DNA from: Pinus tabuliformis
Lineage: Eukaryota > Streptophyta > Pinopsida > Pinales > Pinaceae
DNA length: 64,000 bases
Direction of reading: 5' to 3'
NCBI GenBank assembly: GCA_031772625.1
Contig: CM062817.1
Span: 886,452,184-886,516,183 of the forward strand
In this document: positions 1 to 11,914 of the stretch, piece after piece
Position numbering within the stretch: the first letter of the stretch is position 1
Layout of the letters: every line of letters begins with the position of its first letter
Program-made: the position numbers and the translations under genes
Notes under the pieces: generated by a model
Databases searched by the model: none
Told to the model about the DNA's origin: nothing
The model's input: only the letters and a program-made list of their open reading frames with translations

Positions 1-346
1 GGAGGATCTAGGATCCTCAGTGATGTGGCGTTAGACTGTCCTCAGTTACCGGGACGATTTAAGCACCAACACCACAATCCCGCTAGAACCGGTCAAGAGA
101 TTCCTAGGCCCTTGGGATTTTTCTTAAGACCACCTCACATGGTTCCAAAACCATTTGGCAATCCAAAGCTCAACCAATGAAAGAACCCCATCACACCATG
201 ACTACCTAGAAATGGAAAGGCAAAGCGGAAACCACTATCACACCTGGCAAAACCCATGCCAATAACAACAAGAGAATCAAATACACACGCATGTATCACA
301 CATGCAAAAACTAGCAAGGAAATCATACATGCAACTCGATACTTGC
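1..346. other. unassigned flank left of an LTR
   Basis: This stretch has no convincing coding region or RNA gene. It is less AT-rich than the LTR that follows and may belong to another repeat that the LTR-bearing element entered, but no target-site duplication or protein motif supports a family call. Confidence 0.3.
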
Positions 347-1329
347 TGTTATCACCAAAAAATGATCACCTAGCCATTTCTCACTAGGTGGATCGAAATA
401 CACGATGGAGATTTAATTTTACCATAGTAAAATCACTTTCAATGTGGAAAATAATTTAGTAAACCACCTTTATTAAGTTATTTTATGATTTAAATTAAAA
501 AACCCATGAGAATAATAAGATAAATCATTATTTATTTAATTTTCTCTAAGAATAATTATTAAATCATTATTTAAATAATTATTTCCTTGTCATATTTCAC
601 TAAATCCCTTAGGAATATTTAAATAAATCATTATTTATTTAAATTTCCTTATTTATGTTATTATAATAGTTATTAAATCACTATTTAATAATTGTTTTGA
701 TTTCACACCTTTATCGTTTCTCATGAAATAATTAATAAATCATTTTATTTGTTAATTATTTCTAAATAAAGGTATTTAACCATTTAAAATTATTTTTCCC
801 TCTCCAATAAATATAATAAATTATTCCTTAGATCTGAATTTGGTTAATAATATTTTATTATTCTCTATTTTTGAGATTAACTCCATACTTTGCTATATAA
901 AGGATAATTTTTCATTCATTCTTCACCATGATCATAATCATCGTCATTTTTCTTGAACTCCCATTTTGAGTTCGCTTTTGTTTGGGGTTTTGCACATTGA
1001 GAGAGAAGATCAATTTTCTTAAGCGTCAAGGATATCAACGGACCCATCGCATGGAGGGGGACTTATAAACCAATTTGTAGATCTCATTCACTAGGCGTTA
1101 TCAATAAAATATTTGTTCATTCAAAAAGTCTTTCCAGTTGTGTTATTATACTGTATTCTTTATATTGTTGCTTTTTGTTTTAGGTTATATCTTCTTTTAT
1201 TTCAAGTTTTCTATTTGTGTTTTAGATCTAAGACGACAACAACTATCAACTTGTTGTTAGGGTCACTTGTCACGTAGTGACTTAAGTGAAGTATTTTTGG
1301 TACACCTTCCAAGAATTTTCACGCTAACA
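347..1329 (+). mobile_element. LTR of a probable Ty3/gypsy element (element G), fragment
   Basis: The segment starts TGTTATCACC and ends ACGCTAACA, so it has TG...CA ends, and it is directly followed by aATGGCGACTCCAG, which resembles the primer-binding region of many plant gypsy elements. It is about 980 bp, AT-rich, and has a TATA box (TATATAAAGG, 894-903) placed where an LTR promoter is expected. No second copy of this LTR lies in the window, so the element is incomplete here and its age cannot be read from an LTR pair. Confidence 0.6.
894..903 (+). promoter_or_regulatory. TATA box of the left-edge LTR
   Basis: TATATAAAGG is the clearest TATA box in this LTR. It lies about 430 bp before the LTR end, a normal position for the U3/R boundary of a plant LTR. 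It is inferred from sequence only. Confidence 0.5.
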
Positions 1330-2135
1330 AATGGCGACTCCAGTAGTGTAATAACAACGTTCTTAGGTGACTGAAGTTTTAGAAAATTTCAAGGTTTTAT
1401 TCAGCTATTTTTTTCTCTCAATTTCTATTTATAGTATTAAACCCTATTTTGTCAAAATTTTCGGATTTTGTTGAGTTTCTGGTCTTTTCTGCAGGTCACA
1501 AGTATTAGCCGAGCAGGAGACAACAAAATCTGTGTGCAATCTGCCGAATGAGACTCTTGAAAACAGAGCACGCTTTTCAGCCCCATAAGTGAGTTGCATA
1601 GCGTCTTTTTGGCTCCAAAACCGCATTTTCCTCAATTCCAGGTCAATACTCACTTTTTGGATTTTTTTTGGAAAATTTTCCTTTTTTTTACAGATTTGCC
1701 GAAAGTGATGTCTGCAAACTAGTTTGGGTACTTCATCCCTATTTTCCAGCCTCCATTAAGCCCAGATCCACTTGATTTGTCACTTTGAGCTAGGAAAAAT
1801 CCCCCTAGGGTTTAGAGTACACCTCCACATTGTTAAGAAGAGATTTGTTGAGTGAGGAGTCTAGGGTTTTCAACATTTTCAGCCACTATTTTCAGATCCG
1901 ATCCATTACTTTTTAGATCTCTTAGATAGGTTTATTTTACCTTTTCTCCCTTTAGAGTTTGGGTTTTCCTTTTTCCCCTTAGGATCTCCTTGAGCATCTT
2001 GGGTCTTTGAGCTTCACACCTGTCATTTGCAGCATTTTTCACTTTTGATCTTTTAAGTTTGTCTGCTTCATTTACAACAGATTAGAGCCTTTAGATCCCA
2101 GTCCCTTGAAATTAGATATTTTTGTAGAAAATCCT
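1330..2135 (+). other. primer-binding site and leader of element G, no gag seen
   Basis: The sequence just after the LTR reads as a primer-binding region (TGGCGACTCC, from 1332). It is followed by about 800 bp of T-rich leader-like DNA with 'ctagggtttt' motifs and no sustained reading frame. No gag or pol motif follows, so the element is a fragment. Where it ends is unclear. Confidence 0.4.
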
Positions 2136-2660
2136 ATAGATTCACAAGCTAATGCAATCTTCTAAAGTAAGAGACAAGAATCTACTTCTACTCTTTACAA
2201 TGGAAGCCCATAAATATCAATCAAACAATAATATATAGAGGAAGAGAGTCAAAGGCACATAACACAATAAATATATGGGGAAAGCCACAACTCATAACCC
2301 CACTATTTGTTATGTATTAATATGGAAAATCAAGACGAAATTACAATTCTTGTCCTCTCTAGAACAATCCCAATGCTCAACAAATTCAATCTCCAACTCA
2401 TAAGCAAGCTCAAGGCCAAAGCTTAGCCAATTCACAAGCTCTCCAAGTCTCTATTCAAATGTGTAATTCCTATGGAGAATAGCTTGTATTTAAAGGGAAA
2501 TAAAACCTCTAAAAATAGTGCAATCCCTCAAGGATCAGTTCTTGATTGCATGCACTATCAATGCAACTCATAAAAATCTAAAGCAAATAGTATACTGTCC
2601 CTGCACTCTAGTCTCAACTGGGTATTTCTCAGAATCAACATGCATGAGTTTTTGATGGTG
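2136..2660 (-). other. possible copia-type LTR fragment
   Basis: On the minus strand this stretch resembles the later part of a copia LTR: a TTTAAATA box near 2490, then a segment around 2270-2330 with a run like 'gtggctttcccc', reminiscent of element A's LTR ('ttttccccacattggg'). There is no paired copy and no primer-binding site, so this is a weak resemblance only. Confidence 0.25.
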
Positions 2661-3077
2661 GAACCTTCAGTTAACAAGAGTAGCACTAATTAGGTCACTA
2701 GTGTTTCTATATTATATCCCATTATGAGGCATGTTATTGCTAATTTGACTTTGATACTAGTTTAAAAGTGGATATGTTTATAGAATAACATATATGATGG
2801 TGTGACAACGGAATAAAGATAGTTTTTCCCACATCAAGAGAAAAAAAGAATAACACATGTATACATGCACAACTAATATACTTTTTAAATTCATGAATGT
2901 AATTAATTTAAACATGCACAATGATATTCAAACACATACCATGATTAAACACAATATTCATACACTTCATTGTCATAATAAGTAAAACAACTAGCAAACA
3001 TATATCTTTATAAAATATTTACACAACCAATTATAGATATTAGACATTCCACCCAACCATGGGAATTGTTGCACCAA

Positions 3078-3153
3078 TTTGGTTAGAGACCACTTGATTT
3101 TTTGGAAAGCCATATGTTCTTTCCAAAAAATTAAGTGGTCTTTAATCAATTTT
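3078..3153. repeat. long foldback hairpin
   Basis: Two arms, 3087-3109 and 3119-3142, are reverse complements over 23 bases with one mismatch, separated by a 9-base loop. Pairing continues outward for about 12 more bases with two mismatches. It could be a foldback element, a MITE remnant or a small-RNA precursor; the sequence alone does not decide. Confidence 0.7.
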
Positions 3154-3690
3154 TTGTCCATCCAAAGGTAGTGGCAAAGTAAAATGACTATTATCAAAAA
3201 AACATTAATTCTAGATTCAAAACTTTATAAAAGAAGCTAGTGTTATACAAATATGAGGAATGACTCAAATAATATGAATATCAAATCAACATCTCCACAC
3301 ATAAGAAACATAATCAAAGATCAAATCCAAAGTGGAAATGTCAAATAGAAACCCAAAGTTTTCATAATTAAAGAGATTACCAAATTTTATATAGCATATT
3401 CCTTAATGGAACTTCAAAAACAAAAGGGACAACAATTTAATAAAAGTGTAAGACCTTTTTAAAGGTATTTTAGGAAACTAAAGAAGCAAAGGTTGAATTA
3501 TTAATTATTCTAAGAGACTCCATTGTTGTAATTAAGAGTATGATTAGGAGATTAATTTCAATAAATAAAAAATTAACCATATTGCTATCACAAACAAAGG
3601 AGGAGGGAGATTTTCTCGACTCACATTTATGTTTTGTCTTTTGCATTCATTATTTTTCTAATTATTTTAACCCACATATGCTAAAATAAC

Positions 3691-3712
3691 AATAATAATA
3701 ATAATAATAATA
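3691..3712. repeat. (AAT)n microsatellite
   Basis: A short run of AAT/ATA units is seen at this position within AT-rich non-coding DNA. Confidence 0.9.
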
Positions 3713-4054
3713 TTGATGATGATGGTATTAAGACAATTCTTGCATTACAGTCAGCAATTTGATGTACAAAAATCAGTCATAAAGTGTTATATTAAGGCAA
3801 TCCTCGTTTTACACTCACCGATTCTACCACTAATCAACTTTCACAAAACTACATTTGGGTGAAAAACTACAGTAAATTATAACATTCATGTCAAAATATT
3901 CCACAAAGTTATAATGTATAAAGATGTTTCGTAACTTTGTATACCCAGTAACAATACCCCAAAATCCCTGCAAATACCCCCAACCATTTACAACAAAAAC
4001 CTTCGAGAAAACTTCATCAAAAATACAGTTTTATGTTTGACAGACACAAAGGCA

Positions 4055-4130
4055 TTAATCCCTCTCTCCACAAATGCGATGAGCGAATTGGATGTATTTG
4101 GGCATAATAGTCACCCTCTTAGCATGTATC
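4055..4130 (-). pseudogene. histone H3 pseudogene, C-terminal piece (codons 113-136)
   Basis: Read from 4126 down to 4055, this gives His113 to a TAA stop. It begins HAKRVTIMPK, identical to the conserved H3 C-terminal segment, and ends close to the usual RRIRGERA, as HRICGERD. The five bases 4126-4130 (gtatc) are the target duplication made by element A, matching atatc at 17659-17663. The rest of the gene lies 13.5 kb away at 17659-17998, beyond elements A and B. This piece keeps the H3 length and frame with five substitutions relative to canonical H3. Histone H3 is a core nucleosome protein; this copy cannot make one. Confidence 0.93.
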
Positions 4131-5210
4131 CATTAATTTTAGATAACAATGGTATGTTCTATGCTTTAGCACAATTTACTTTAATGTTCCTTATCATCCT
4201 AATGACAATTTACAATTATTTCTAGTAGAAATCACATTAACTTAATCACATTGACAGTAACTGTAGATAGAACATAAAAACTAGTGCAAAAGACAATCCA
4301 ATACAAGAGGACACAAGATTTGGTGGATGCCAAGGAAAAAACCCAATGTGGGGAAAACCGTTTGATCAAATCTTCTGATTATTATTCAATAGTTCAGCAC
4401 ACAGAGAGAGTACATAAATCAAAATTCACTTGCCCAATACATAGTCAATATTGCCCTGTCAAAATCAGTAGTCAACAATAGTCAATTGTAGCCCTAGCCA
4501 GAAAGTCAACGCTGGTCAAATCAACACCAAAACATCCTCCAAGCAACTCAATCAACAACAATCCAATTCGGCCTTCAAGGAGAGTCAAAGTCAAGCCAAA
4601 ACAATTTGGTCAAAGGAGAAAGAAATATTGTTGTAATTTCTACAGTCAAATATGAAGTCAACACTGAGGTCAGTGCTGGTCAACCTGCCCAAAGCACCTC
4701 GGTTTCTGTGCCCAACAACTTGGCATAGAAAAATCAAAATTCTTCCCTAAAAACTGAAGTCGAAGATGATCAAACTAGCCTTGGTCAATGTTGGACTATT
4801 TCTCTGAAATTTCAGCTTGTTTTGTCCCTAAAATTTTCAGCCTCCTGCCACATGTGCGAAGAAGAGAGAGAGGTTTCTCAAGCTGTACGAACCAATTAAG
4901 AGAAGAGAGAGAGATGAAATGATGTGATGAGTGATGTCCAAATGAGGAGAGAAGTCACTCCTATTTATACAATTTGTCGAGGGTGAGGAGACACATCCAT
5001 TGGGCTTCTTGAGCCTACATTTGACTGAGGTTGACCTTGACAATTTGTGCATGAGAGAGAATAAATTCAAAATTCCACTTTTGCTTGTCAGAATGAGATG
5101 ATCTTTATATCAAAATTGGACCTCTCGAAAATAGGAATACAATGAAATAATAATATCCGTAATATGAGTTTTCCCAAAGTGGAATTTGGCCCTAGTTGCA
5201 AATTTTAACA
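4131..5210 (-). repeat. element A 3' LTR
   Basis: This is the uninterrupted LTR copy, about 1080 bp, paired with 10064-10503 plus 17018-17658 (1081 bp once element B and one target copy are removed). It ends at TTTTAACA, followed on the plus strand by the complement of the polypurine tract. It shows the intact form of the site where B inserted in the other copy (CCAATTCGG near 4563-4571). Confidence 0.9.
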
Positions 5211-5576
5211 CTCCCTCTCAACTAGGGAGAATTCCACCTCCCAATCCATCTATCACCATGCCATCATGTCATCATGTACCATCTATGTCATCATTGCTCT
5301 ACTCTTATCTATTGAATCATGAAGTAATAATGAAGAAGAAGTGATCGAGAGTGATTCACAAGACTTTACCACTCTCCATTGACAAAATTCAGTCCTTGAT
5401 CCCAGGTCAAGTTGTTTGACACCATGCATCATAGTCATAGGGAGTACGGTAGTACACGATGCGTCGATCGGTAGTGCTATGGTCCCTAACCACTTTTCCC
5501 AACTCATTAGCCAGATGAGAGGTACTTACCATGAGTCCTAGAGTCCATGGGTAGGATGTGTTCTGGGGCATTGACA

Positions 5577-5820
5577 AGAGAAGGTGAACCACTCATCCTG
5601 CTCATATGCCATAGGAGAAGGTGAACCACTCATCCTATGCATATGAAAATCGTAGGGGAAGGTGAAACACTCACCCTACATACATGTGTCTACAATCGTA
5701 GGGGAAGGTGAACCACTCACCCTACACACATGTCAACCATAATGGGGTATCACAGGTGAAGGTGAACCACTCACCCTATATCTAGCACACCACTACGGGA
5801 AGGTGAACCACTCACCCTAT
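5577..5820 (-). repeat. six-copy tandem repeat in element A's 3' untranslated region
   Basis: Six copies of a core containing GGTGAACCACTCACC (plus strand; some copies vary) begin near 5577, 5614, 5654, 5699, 5754 and 5797. The core is an inverted repeat, GGTGA...TCACC around a short loop. The linkers differ in sequence and length. The array lies between the RNase H region and the 3' LTR, so it would sit in the untranslated 3' end of the genomic RNA. Confidence 0.85.
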
Positions 5821-5929
5821 GGTTGCTCATAGCTCCAAGAAGTACCCAATCCACTAGGAACTCCCAGAACCCAGTGTCAAACTCATACAAGACCCTCATA
5901 GGAGGGTCTTTCCACAACTCCAAGTCTCT

Positions 5930-7450
5930 CTCAAAAGGTTAAGAATTTGACCTTCCCCAAAGGCTTCATGAGAATGTCAGCGACTTTCTCATCCGTCCTG
6001 ATGTGTTGGAGCTTTATTGATCCCCATTGTACCATATCCTGGATAAAGTGGTACCTGATATCAATGTGCTTGGAGCAGTTGTGGAACACAGGATTATCTC
6101 AAAGGCGAATCCCACTCTGGTTGTTGTAGAAGATCACAGTGATATCTAGCACGTGCTCAAATAGCTCACTGAAGAGTTTCCTCAACCAAATAGCTTCACA
6201 ATAGGCCATACTCGCAACAATTTATTCGGCCTCAACAGTGCCCAAAGCAACTGATTTATGCTTCCTACTCATCCAGGATATTGAAGCAGACCCTAAAGAG
6301 AAGCAACACCCAGGCGTGCTCTTAAAATCCACAACACTTCCATCCCAGTCAGCATCTGATGATCAATGTGGCCTCAAGTTCCCAACAGTGTATCTCAATC
6401 CATAATGGATTGTGCCCCAGAGATATACCAAGATATTCTTAGTAGAAATCCAATGAATGTGATGATGCTCGACCATAAATTGACTCAATGTGTTCATAGT
6501 GAAGCATATGTCGAGATGGGAGTTCACCAAGAACATCAGGCCCCCCACAAGTTGATGATACTCGGAAGGGTTCGCTAATTCGAGCGCAACATCACTACCG
6601 CATAGCTTCTTTAAGTTGAGTTCCATCGGAGTAGATACAGACTTACATTCCACCATCCCACATCTCTCAAGTAGCTTCACAATGTATTTTCCTTGAGAAA
6701 GGAAAATATCACCTGGATTTTTCCAGACCTCCATTCGTAGGAAGTAGTGCATCAATCCTAGGTCCTTCATCTTGAACTCAAAATCCAACTCCCTCTTGCA
6801 TTGATGAATGAGAGAGTCATCACCTATCAGAAAGAGATCATCCACATAAAGGACCAGAATGAGAGGCTTTTCCTTTTCAACCTTGAAGTATAGGTTTGGG
6901 TTAACATCGCTCCTTGTAAATCCCAGCTTCATAAGATAGCTATCAATCCTCTCATACCAAGCCCTAGGGGTTGTTTCAACCCATAGAGATATTTCTTCAA
7001 CCTGCATACATGTGTCTTACGATCTTGAACTTCAAACCCCTCAAGTTGTTCTACATATAATTCCTCTTTAAGTGAGCCATTCAAGAAAGAAAATTTAACA
7101 TCCATATGGTGTAGGCTCTAAACTTGCGAGGAAGCAAGGGCCATGATCAAACGAATTGTAGTATATTGGGAATTCGGTGCAAATATTTCATCATAGTCCA
7201 CTCCTTCCTTTTGAGAGAAGCCTCAAGCATCGAATCTGGCCTTCAAATTTTCATCACTTCCATCAACTCCATCTTCGATCTTGTAGAGCCATTTGAAGTG
7301 GCCACTAACTTGTCCTTGGGTCTAGGAACCACATCCCATACATAATTCTTCATGATCGACTCATACTCCTCGTTCATCGCATCCTTCCAAACTTGGTGAT
7401 GTGCGACTTCTTTGAATGTACAAGGCTCAGATTGTACAATGGTACTCATG
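5930..7450 (-). pseudogene. element A reverse transcriptase and RNase H region, fossil
   Basis: The minus strand carries copia RT motifs: the YVDD box region near 6850 (LYVDDLFLIG), followed by MKDLGLMHYFL and LSQGKYI, then the region ending in RNase H with SWMSRKHKSVALGTVEAE-like sequence around 6230 and the downstream KHIDIRYHFI-type segment near 6050. These fit copia pol in order and spacing. The region is broken in several places and cannot encode a protein. Confidence 0.88.
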
Positions 7451-7704
7451 GAAACTAAGTACCCTTGGTACCTATTTGGCTTCTTGCTTTCACGAAATGT
7501 CCCCCTCAGTGCAATGTGTTTCTCAGCATCTTCAAGAGTATCTTTGAGACACAAATTTATTTTTATTGAAGTAGTGGGCTCACTAGGAGGTGGATCAACG
7601 GGATCCATCAAACCTTCCACATCGGGAATTGGGTCATCAAACAGAGGTTCATCTTGTTTTCCTTCATTATCATCATCATTGTCCTTCCTAGGGATATGAA
7701 GATC

Positions 7705-8480
7705 TCATACTTTCCTAAGGGAAGAATCTTCATCAAAAGTGAAATCATGACTTATTTCCCCTTCCCTTTGACCAGGAACATAGATTCTATATGCCTTTGA
7801 AGTTTCACTGTAGCCCACAAACGTTCCTTTCTTCCCATATGCATCTAGCTTGTTTATTTTCTCTTTCGAAACATGAAAATATATGAGACAACCAAAAATT
7901 ATAAAATGAGAAACGTCAGGTTTCTTACCGGTTAAAACTTTTTCGGGTGTCTTGAAGTCCAATGCTATGTGGGCATCTATTTTTAAAATACACATAGGTG
8001 TTGGAAACTTCTCCCCATAAGAACTTTTGTAGACCTTGGTAATGAAGCATGGCATGGGTGGCTTCTATGATAGTTTGATTCTTCCTTTCGGGAACTCCAT
8101 TTTTCTCAAGAGTATATGTAGTAGTGGTTTCCCTCTTAATCACATATTCTCTACAATAGTCAATGAATTTATTTGACTCATATTCGATCTCATTATCAGT
8201 CCTCAATATTTTGATCTTCTTCCTTGTTTGATTCTCGACCAAGGCTTTGAAAGAGCGGAACCATTTGAAAACTTTGTCCTTCTTCTTTAATAAATAGATC
8301 CACTTTTGTGAGAGAAGTCATCCACAAAATCTGCATAGTACAAATATCCACCCAAAGATATCACAGGCAACATACCTAATAGATCAGAATGGACTAATTG
8401 AAGTATATCAGTAGTTTGACTTCGACTTGAGGGGAATGGTCCCCTTGTATGTTTTTCAGCTGCACAAACCTAACACACTC
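7705..8480 (-). pseudogene. element A integrase region, fossil
   Basis: The integrase core is recognisable on the minus strand from the segments ILRTDNEIEYESNKF, NGVPERKNQTIIEA and FKNRCPH, which are typical of copia integrases. The following C-terminal part includes FGCLIYFHV and GTFVGYSETSKAYRIY. It lies between the protease and RT parts as expected for Ty1/copia. Confidence 0.85.
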
Positions 8481-8699
8481 CTTCATGATCTAATTTGAAT
8501 TCAGGCATACATGTAACCATATTCCTTACACTGGGTAAGGCTTTGTAATGAAGGTGAGAAAATATCTGGTTCCATAATTCGGATTGAAGAGAAGTATCAC
8601 AAGGCATGGCTCCCAACAGACCTCCTCAAACCTAATAGAGACCTTCAACCCCGAATCCAAGAGTGAATGCAACTCCTGGGTTCCTTTCCCAAACACAAA

Positions 8700-8990
8700 C
8701 TACCCATTAATGAATGTCACCTTGAAACCTTTATCTTCCATCGCAGAAATAGAGACCAGGTTCTTTTTCAGATCAGGCACATACAACACTTCTTGTAAAT
8801 GAATGTTTTGACCTTGATTTAAGTGAATAGTAATAGTCCCAATTCCTTTCATAAGATAAGTGTCATTATCCCCAATCATGATCTCCATATTTGTCTTATT
8901 TTCAACGAAGTTTGAGAGGGCCTCCTTGTACCTAGTGAAATGCTTTGAGGCACCAATATCAATCAACCAGTAATCCAATGTATCCGAAGG
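8700..8990 (-). pseudogene. element A aspartic protease region, fossil
   Basis: The segment WLIDIGASKHFT matches the copia retropepsin active-site region, and VLYVPDLKKNLVSISAMEDKGF is the standard sequence that follows it. It lies between gag and integrase. Confidence 0.85.
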
Positions 8991-9037
8991 AGAGGTAGTG
9001 GTGAGGGCAGAAATAAGATAATTTTTTTTTTTCTTAT

Positions 9038-9899
9038 CTACAACATTAGTTTCTTCATACTTGGAGTTTCTCGACTTCTTGGGAGGACGACCATTTCCAT
9101 ATTGAGCAGTGGGAGCATTCCTATTTCCTTGTTGTTGAACCTGTTGTTCTTTTCGTTTCCATTTCCTTTGAAGTTGTTGTTATTGTTGCCATCATCTCTT
9201 GTGGTATCCTTCTTGTGAGGACACTCTCTAGCGAAGTGGCCAAACATGTTACAATTGAAGCATCTAACTTTTCTTCCTTATTTGAATCTCAGCTTGAACC
9301 CTTGACCTTGTCTTATTAGACCAACATTGTTCTCCTCTTAGCATGAGTGGAGAAGGCGGTAGGGTTTTTTCCATTTGAAGGCTTGTCTCTTTCCATCATC
9401 CTTATTTCTTCTTGAGTGCATCTAGTCAATAATTCATCAAATACTATATTTGTGTCATTGTTGAGGATGGTAGTGTTAAACACATCCCATTCTCTTGTAA
9501 GTCCTCCAAGTGCAATAAGAGTGAGATCCCTGTCACCAATGACTTCTCTAATAGATAGGAGATCATTCTTCTGGTAATCCTCATGAAGTAGGATTGAATG
9601 GATTCTCCTCTATCCATCTTGATGTCTTTCAATTTGTTCTTGAGCAAGAGAACTTGATTTTCATTATTTAATTTGAACATCCCAACTAGCTTGTAATACA
9701 TCTCCTTGGATATTTCCAAATCATAAATATAGGAAACCAAAGGCTTCTGAATAGAATCAACAATAATTTTCTTAGTTGTAACTTCACCTTTCTTGTACTT
9801 TGTTTGTGCAGTTGCGGATGCATTTGAAGGAGGCTCCACTACTCTTCCTTTGATATAGTCTATGGAATCATTTTCTTCCAAAGTCAAATCTAAAGACAT
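9038..9899 (-). pseudogene. element A gag region, fossil
   Basis: A copia gag: the helical UBN2-type part (YKLVGMFKLNNENQVLLLKN and nearby) is followed near 9217-9262 by a CCHC zinc knuckle, C-FN-C-NMFG-H-FARE-C, and a basic Asn-rich stretch. It is the first coding part after the primer-binding site. Confidence 0.83.
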
Positions 9900-10051
9900 C
9901 TTCCATGCATTATAGTTGGTTTTTCCTTTATCTTGTCCTCGGATTTGAAGTAAGATGTAGTCGTCATTGGGACTAATTCCAAGTCCTTGTCCAACAACTT
10001 CCCTTATTGATTTCTTTTCCTCACTCTTGCTTGGGTTTTGTCTTCACCTGA

Positions 10052-10063
10052 ACTCTGATACCA
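10052..10063 (-). promoter_or_regulatory. element A primer-binding site
   Basis: The minus strand reads TGGTATCAGAGT immediately after the 5' LTR, the usual initiator-methionine tRNA primer site of plant copia elements. It fixes the LTR boundary at 10064. Confidence 0.9.
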
Positions 10064-10498
10064 TGTTAATTTTAGATAACAATGATATGTTCTATTGTTT
10101 AGCACAATTTACTTCAATGTTTCCTTATTAGCCCAATGAAAATTTCCAATTATTTCCAGAAGCAATCTCATTAACTTAATCGCATTGAAATTAAACGTAG
10201 ATAGAACATAAAAACAAGTGTAGAAGACAAGCCAAGATAAGAGGACACAAGATTTGGCAAATGCCAAGGAAAAACCCCAATGTGGGGAAAACCATTTGAT
10301 CAGATCTTCTTCTTATTATTTAATAGTTCAACAGAGAGAGAGAGTACATAGATCAAAATTCACTTACCCAATACATTTTCAAAACTGCCCTATCAAAATT
10401 AGCAGTCAACAACAGCTAACTACAACCCTAACCAGAAAGTCAACACTAGTCAAATCAGCACCGAAACATCCTCCAAGAAACTCAATCAATAGAAGTCC
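10064..10498 (-). repeat. element A 5' LTR, first part (left of element B)
   Basis: This aligns with 4131-4565 of the intact LTR and stops at the AATTC target duplication of element B. It contains the segment before and around 'ccccaatgtggggaaaacc' that is also seen at 4339-4360. Confidence 0.9.
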
Positions 10499-10503
10499 AA
10501 TTC
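10499..10503. repeat. target-site duplication of element B, left copy
   Basis: AATTC lies immediately left of B's 5' LTR and is repeated at 17013-17017 immediately right of B's 3' LTR. The unoccupied equivalent in element A's other LTR has a single AATTC. Confidence 0.95.
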
Positions 10504-11658
10504 TATTGAGATTGCAACAAGATGATGGAGCTTAGTGAAAAGAGTCGCCTTCACTAAGTGGGCCCGCAGGCAAATTATGGCGCAAGTTCTATTTTTTATC
10601 ACAGGGTGGATGATCACAGTGTGGGTGATCACAGTGTGAGTGATCACAATGTGGGTGACCAAAGTGTGGGTGACCAAAGTGTGGGTGACCACAATGTGGG
10701 TGATCAAAGTCTATTTTTAGACTGGCTGTCAAAAATAGAAAAGTCAAATATTATTGTCTCATAATAATATTTGGACTATAAACTTGATCTTATTCTCTTG
10801 GAGCACTTCAGTTTGAGCTACAGATGTGGCCCATGCAGCTATAAGAAGGAAGTACGCTTTTCTTATGAGTTAGTTGAGTTGTTGCATGCATGACTTCAGT
10901 TAGAACTCAATCAGTTGAGTTTGGTGGAGTTGATTGTGGAGTTGATGGAGTTGTGTTCAGTTTGACTTGGTTAAACTAGTTGTAGTTAGTCTAACTGCAA
11001 ATAGACTAATGATGAGTTGTTAAACTAATTATTAACTCATAATACAACTATAGAATACATCAGTTAACTCAGTTGCATGTCAGTGCATGTTCAGTTCAGC
11101 AGGGACAGGTGTTAGAGAATCAGATTGCTATCAGTTGTGACTAGTTGTGCATCAGATCTTGCACAATCAAGGGATTGAGTATGCCAATGAGTTTGCTCAT
11201 GTATTTTCCCAGTTTGTAGCTTCTGCTCACGTCTTACACATTGTGAGTGATTCTTTGGAGGTGAAATACGAGTTTGGTAGACCATTCTCATTCATTCTTG
11301 AGCAGGTATTGAGCAGTGGAGGCAGGCAAGCAGTGGAATAGATTTGGAGATCAGATCTTAGCTGTATTGTGTGTAACAGGTGGAGCTGGTACTGGATTGC
11401 TTGTGATAAGCATTGTACTTTGTAATGTTACATGGTATCAATCATTAATATACAGATAGTGTGGGGTTTTTAGCGAGATGCTTTCCTCGGGTTACATACT
11501 GTGTTAATGTGTGAATGCTCTTGATGTTTTATTGTTATTGATGCTGCTATATTGATGATCAACGTAGAGGAGCTTATGTATTGTGTATGTATTCTGCAAT
11601 AGTACATGATCAAGATAATCTCTATTGAATATGTGTTAAATTATTCAAAATTTCTACA
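10504..11658 (+). repeat. element B 5' LTR
   Basis: It begins at ttGAGATTGCAAC-like sequence and ends TTTCTACA just before the primer-binding site. It is 1155 bp, 15 bp longer than its partner, which is one extra unit of the internal 15-bp repeat. Confidence 0.95.
10604..10708 (+). repeat. 15-bp minisatellite in B's 5' LTR, seven units
   Basis: Seven consecutive 15-bp units of the type gtGTGGGTGATCACA lie near the LTR start. Units differ at a few positions (GATCACA, GACCAAA, GACCACA). Several contain the palindrome GTGATCAC. The partner LTR has six units at 15971-16060. Confidence 0.93.
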
Positions 11659-11670
11659 TGGTATCAGAGC
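11659..11670 (+). promoter_or_regulatory. element B primer-binding site
   Basis: TGGTATCAGAGC follows the LTR end directly and is complementary to the 3' end of plant initiator-methionine tRNA. Confidence 0.95.
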
Positions 11671-11914
11671 TGTTGATCATCAGATCTACTATTCAGGAAG
11701 TGTTTACATTCTATTTCTGCAGGCAGAGTCTGTAATCGGGCCAGGTAGCCTCTGGATTCATCCTTCCTTTGGAAGGTGAGATATCCAGTGAATGCCCATA
11801 TAGTCAATCTCTGTATGAGAAATATTGTGTTCTCACGAATCTTAGATCCGAGGCGGTTGAGTTGGTTGCTGGTGGAATTCAAATTTGCAGCAGTGTTTTC
11901 TTGGTGAAAACGCA

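Larger units (their letters stand above)
2661..4054. other. AT-rich non-coding DNA; right end is the H3 3' flank
   Basis: I see no gene here apart from the hairpin and microsatellite listed separately. The right end, just below 4055, is the natural 3' flank of the minus-strand H3 gene and may hold its former 3' UTR. No clear polyadenylation signal was identified. Confidence 0.5.

Noticed and set aside
135-326. Short minus-strand open frame near the left edge
   Set aside because: It has no similarity that I recognise, ordinary composition and no regulatory context, so it looks like chance.
10254-10535. Open frames inside element A's LTR (also at 4284-4481)
   Set aside because: The two LTR copies share the frame only because they are copies of each other. 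The peptide has no domain and the segment contains the usual LTR non-coding signals.
10558-10764. Repeat peptide (VGDHSVGD type) from B's minisatellite
   Set aside because: The 15-bp unit is a multiple of three, so any frame stays open; it lies in the LTR before the primer-binding site and is not in gag.
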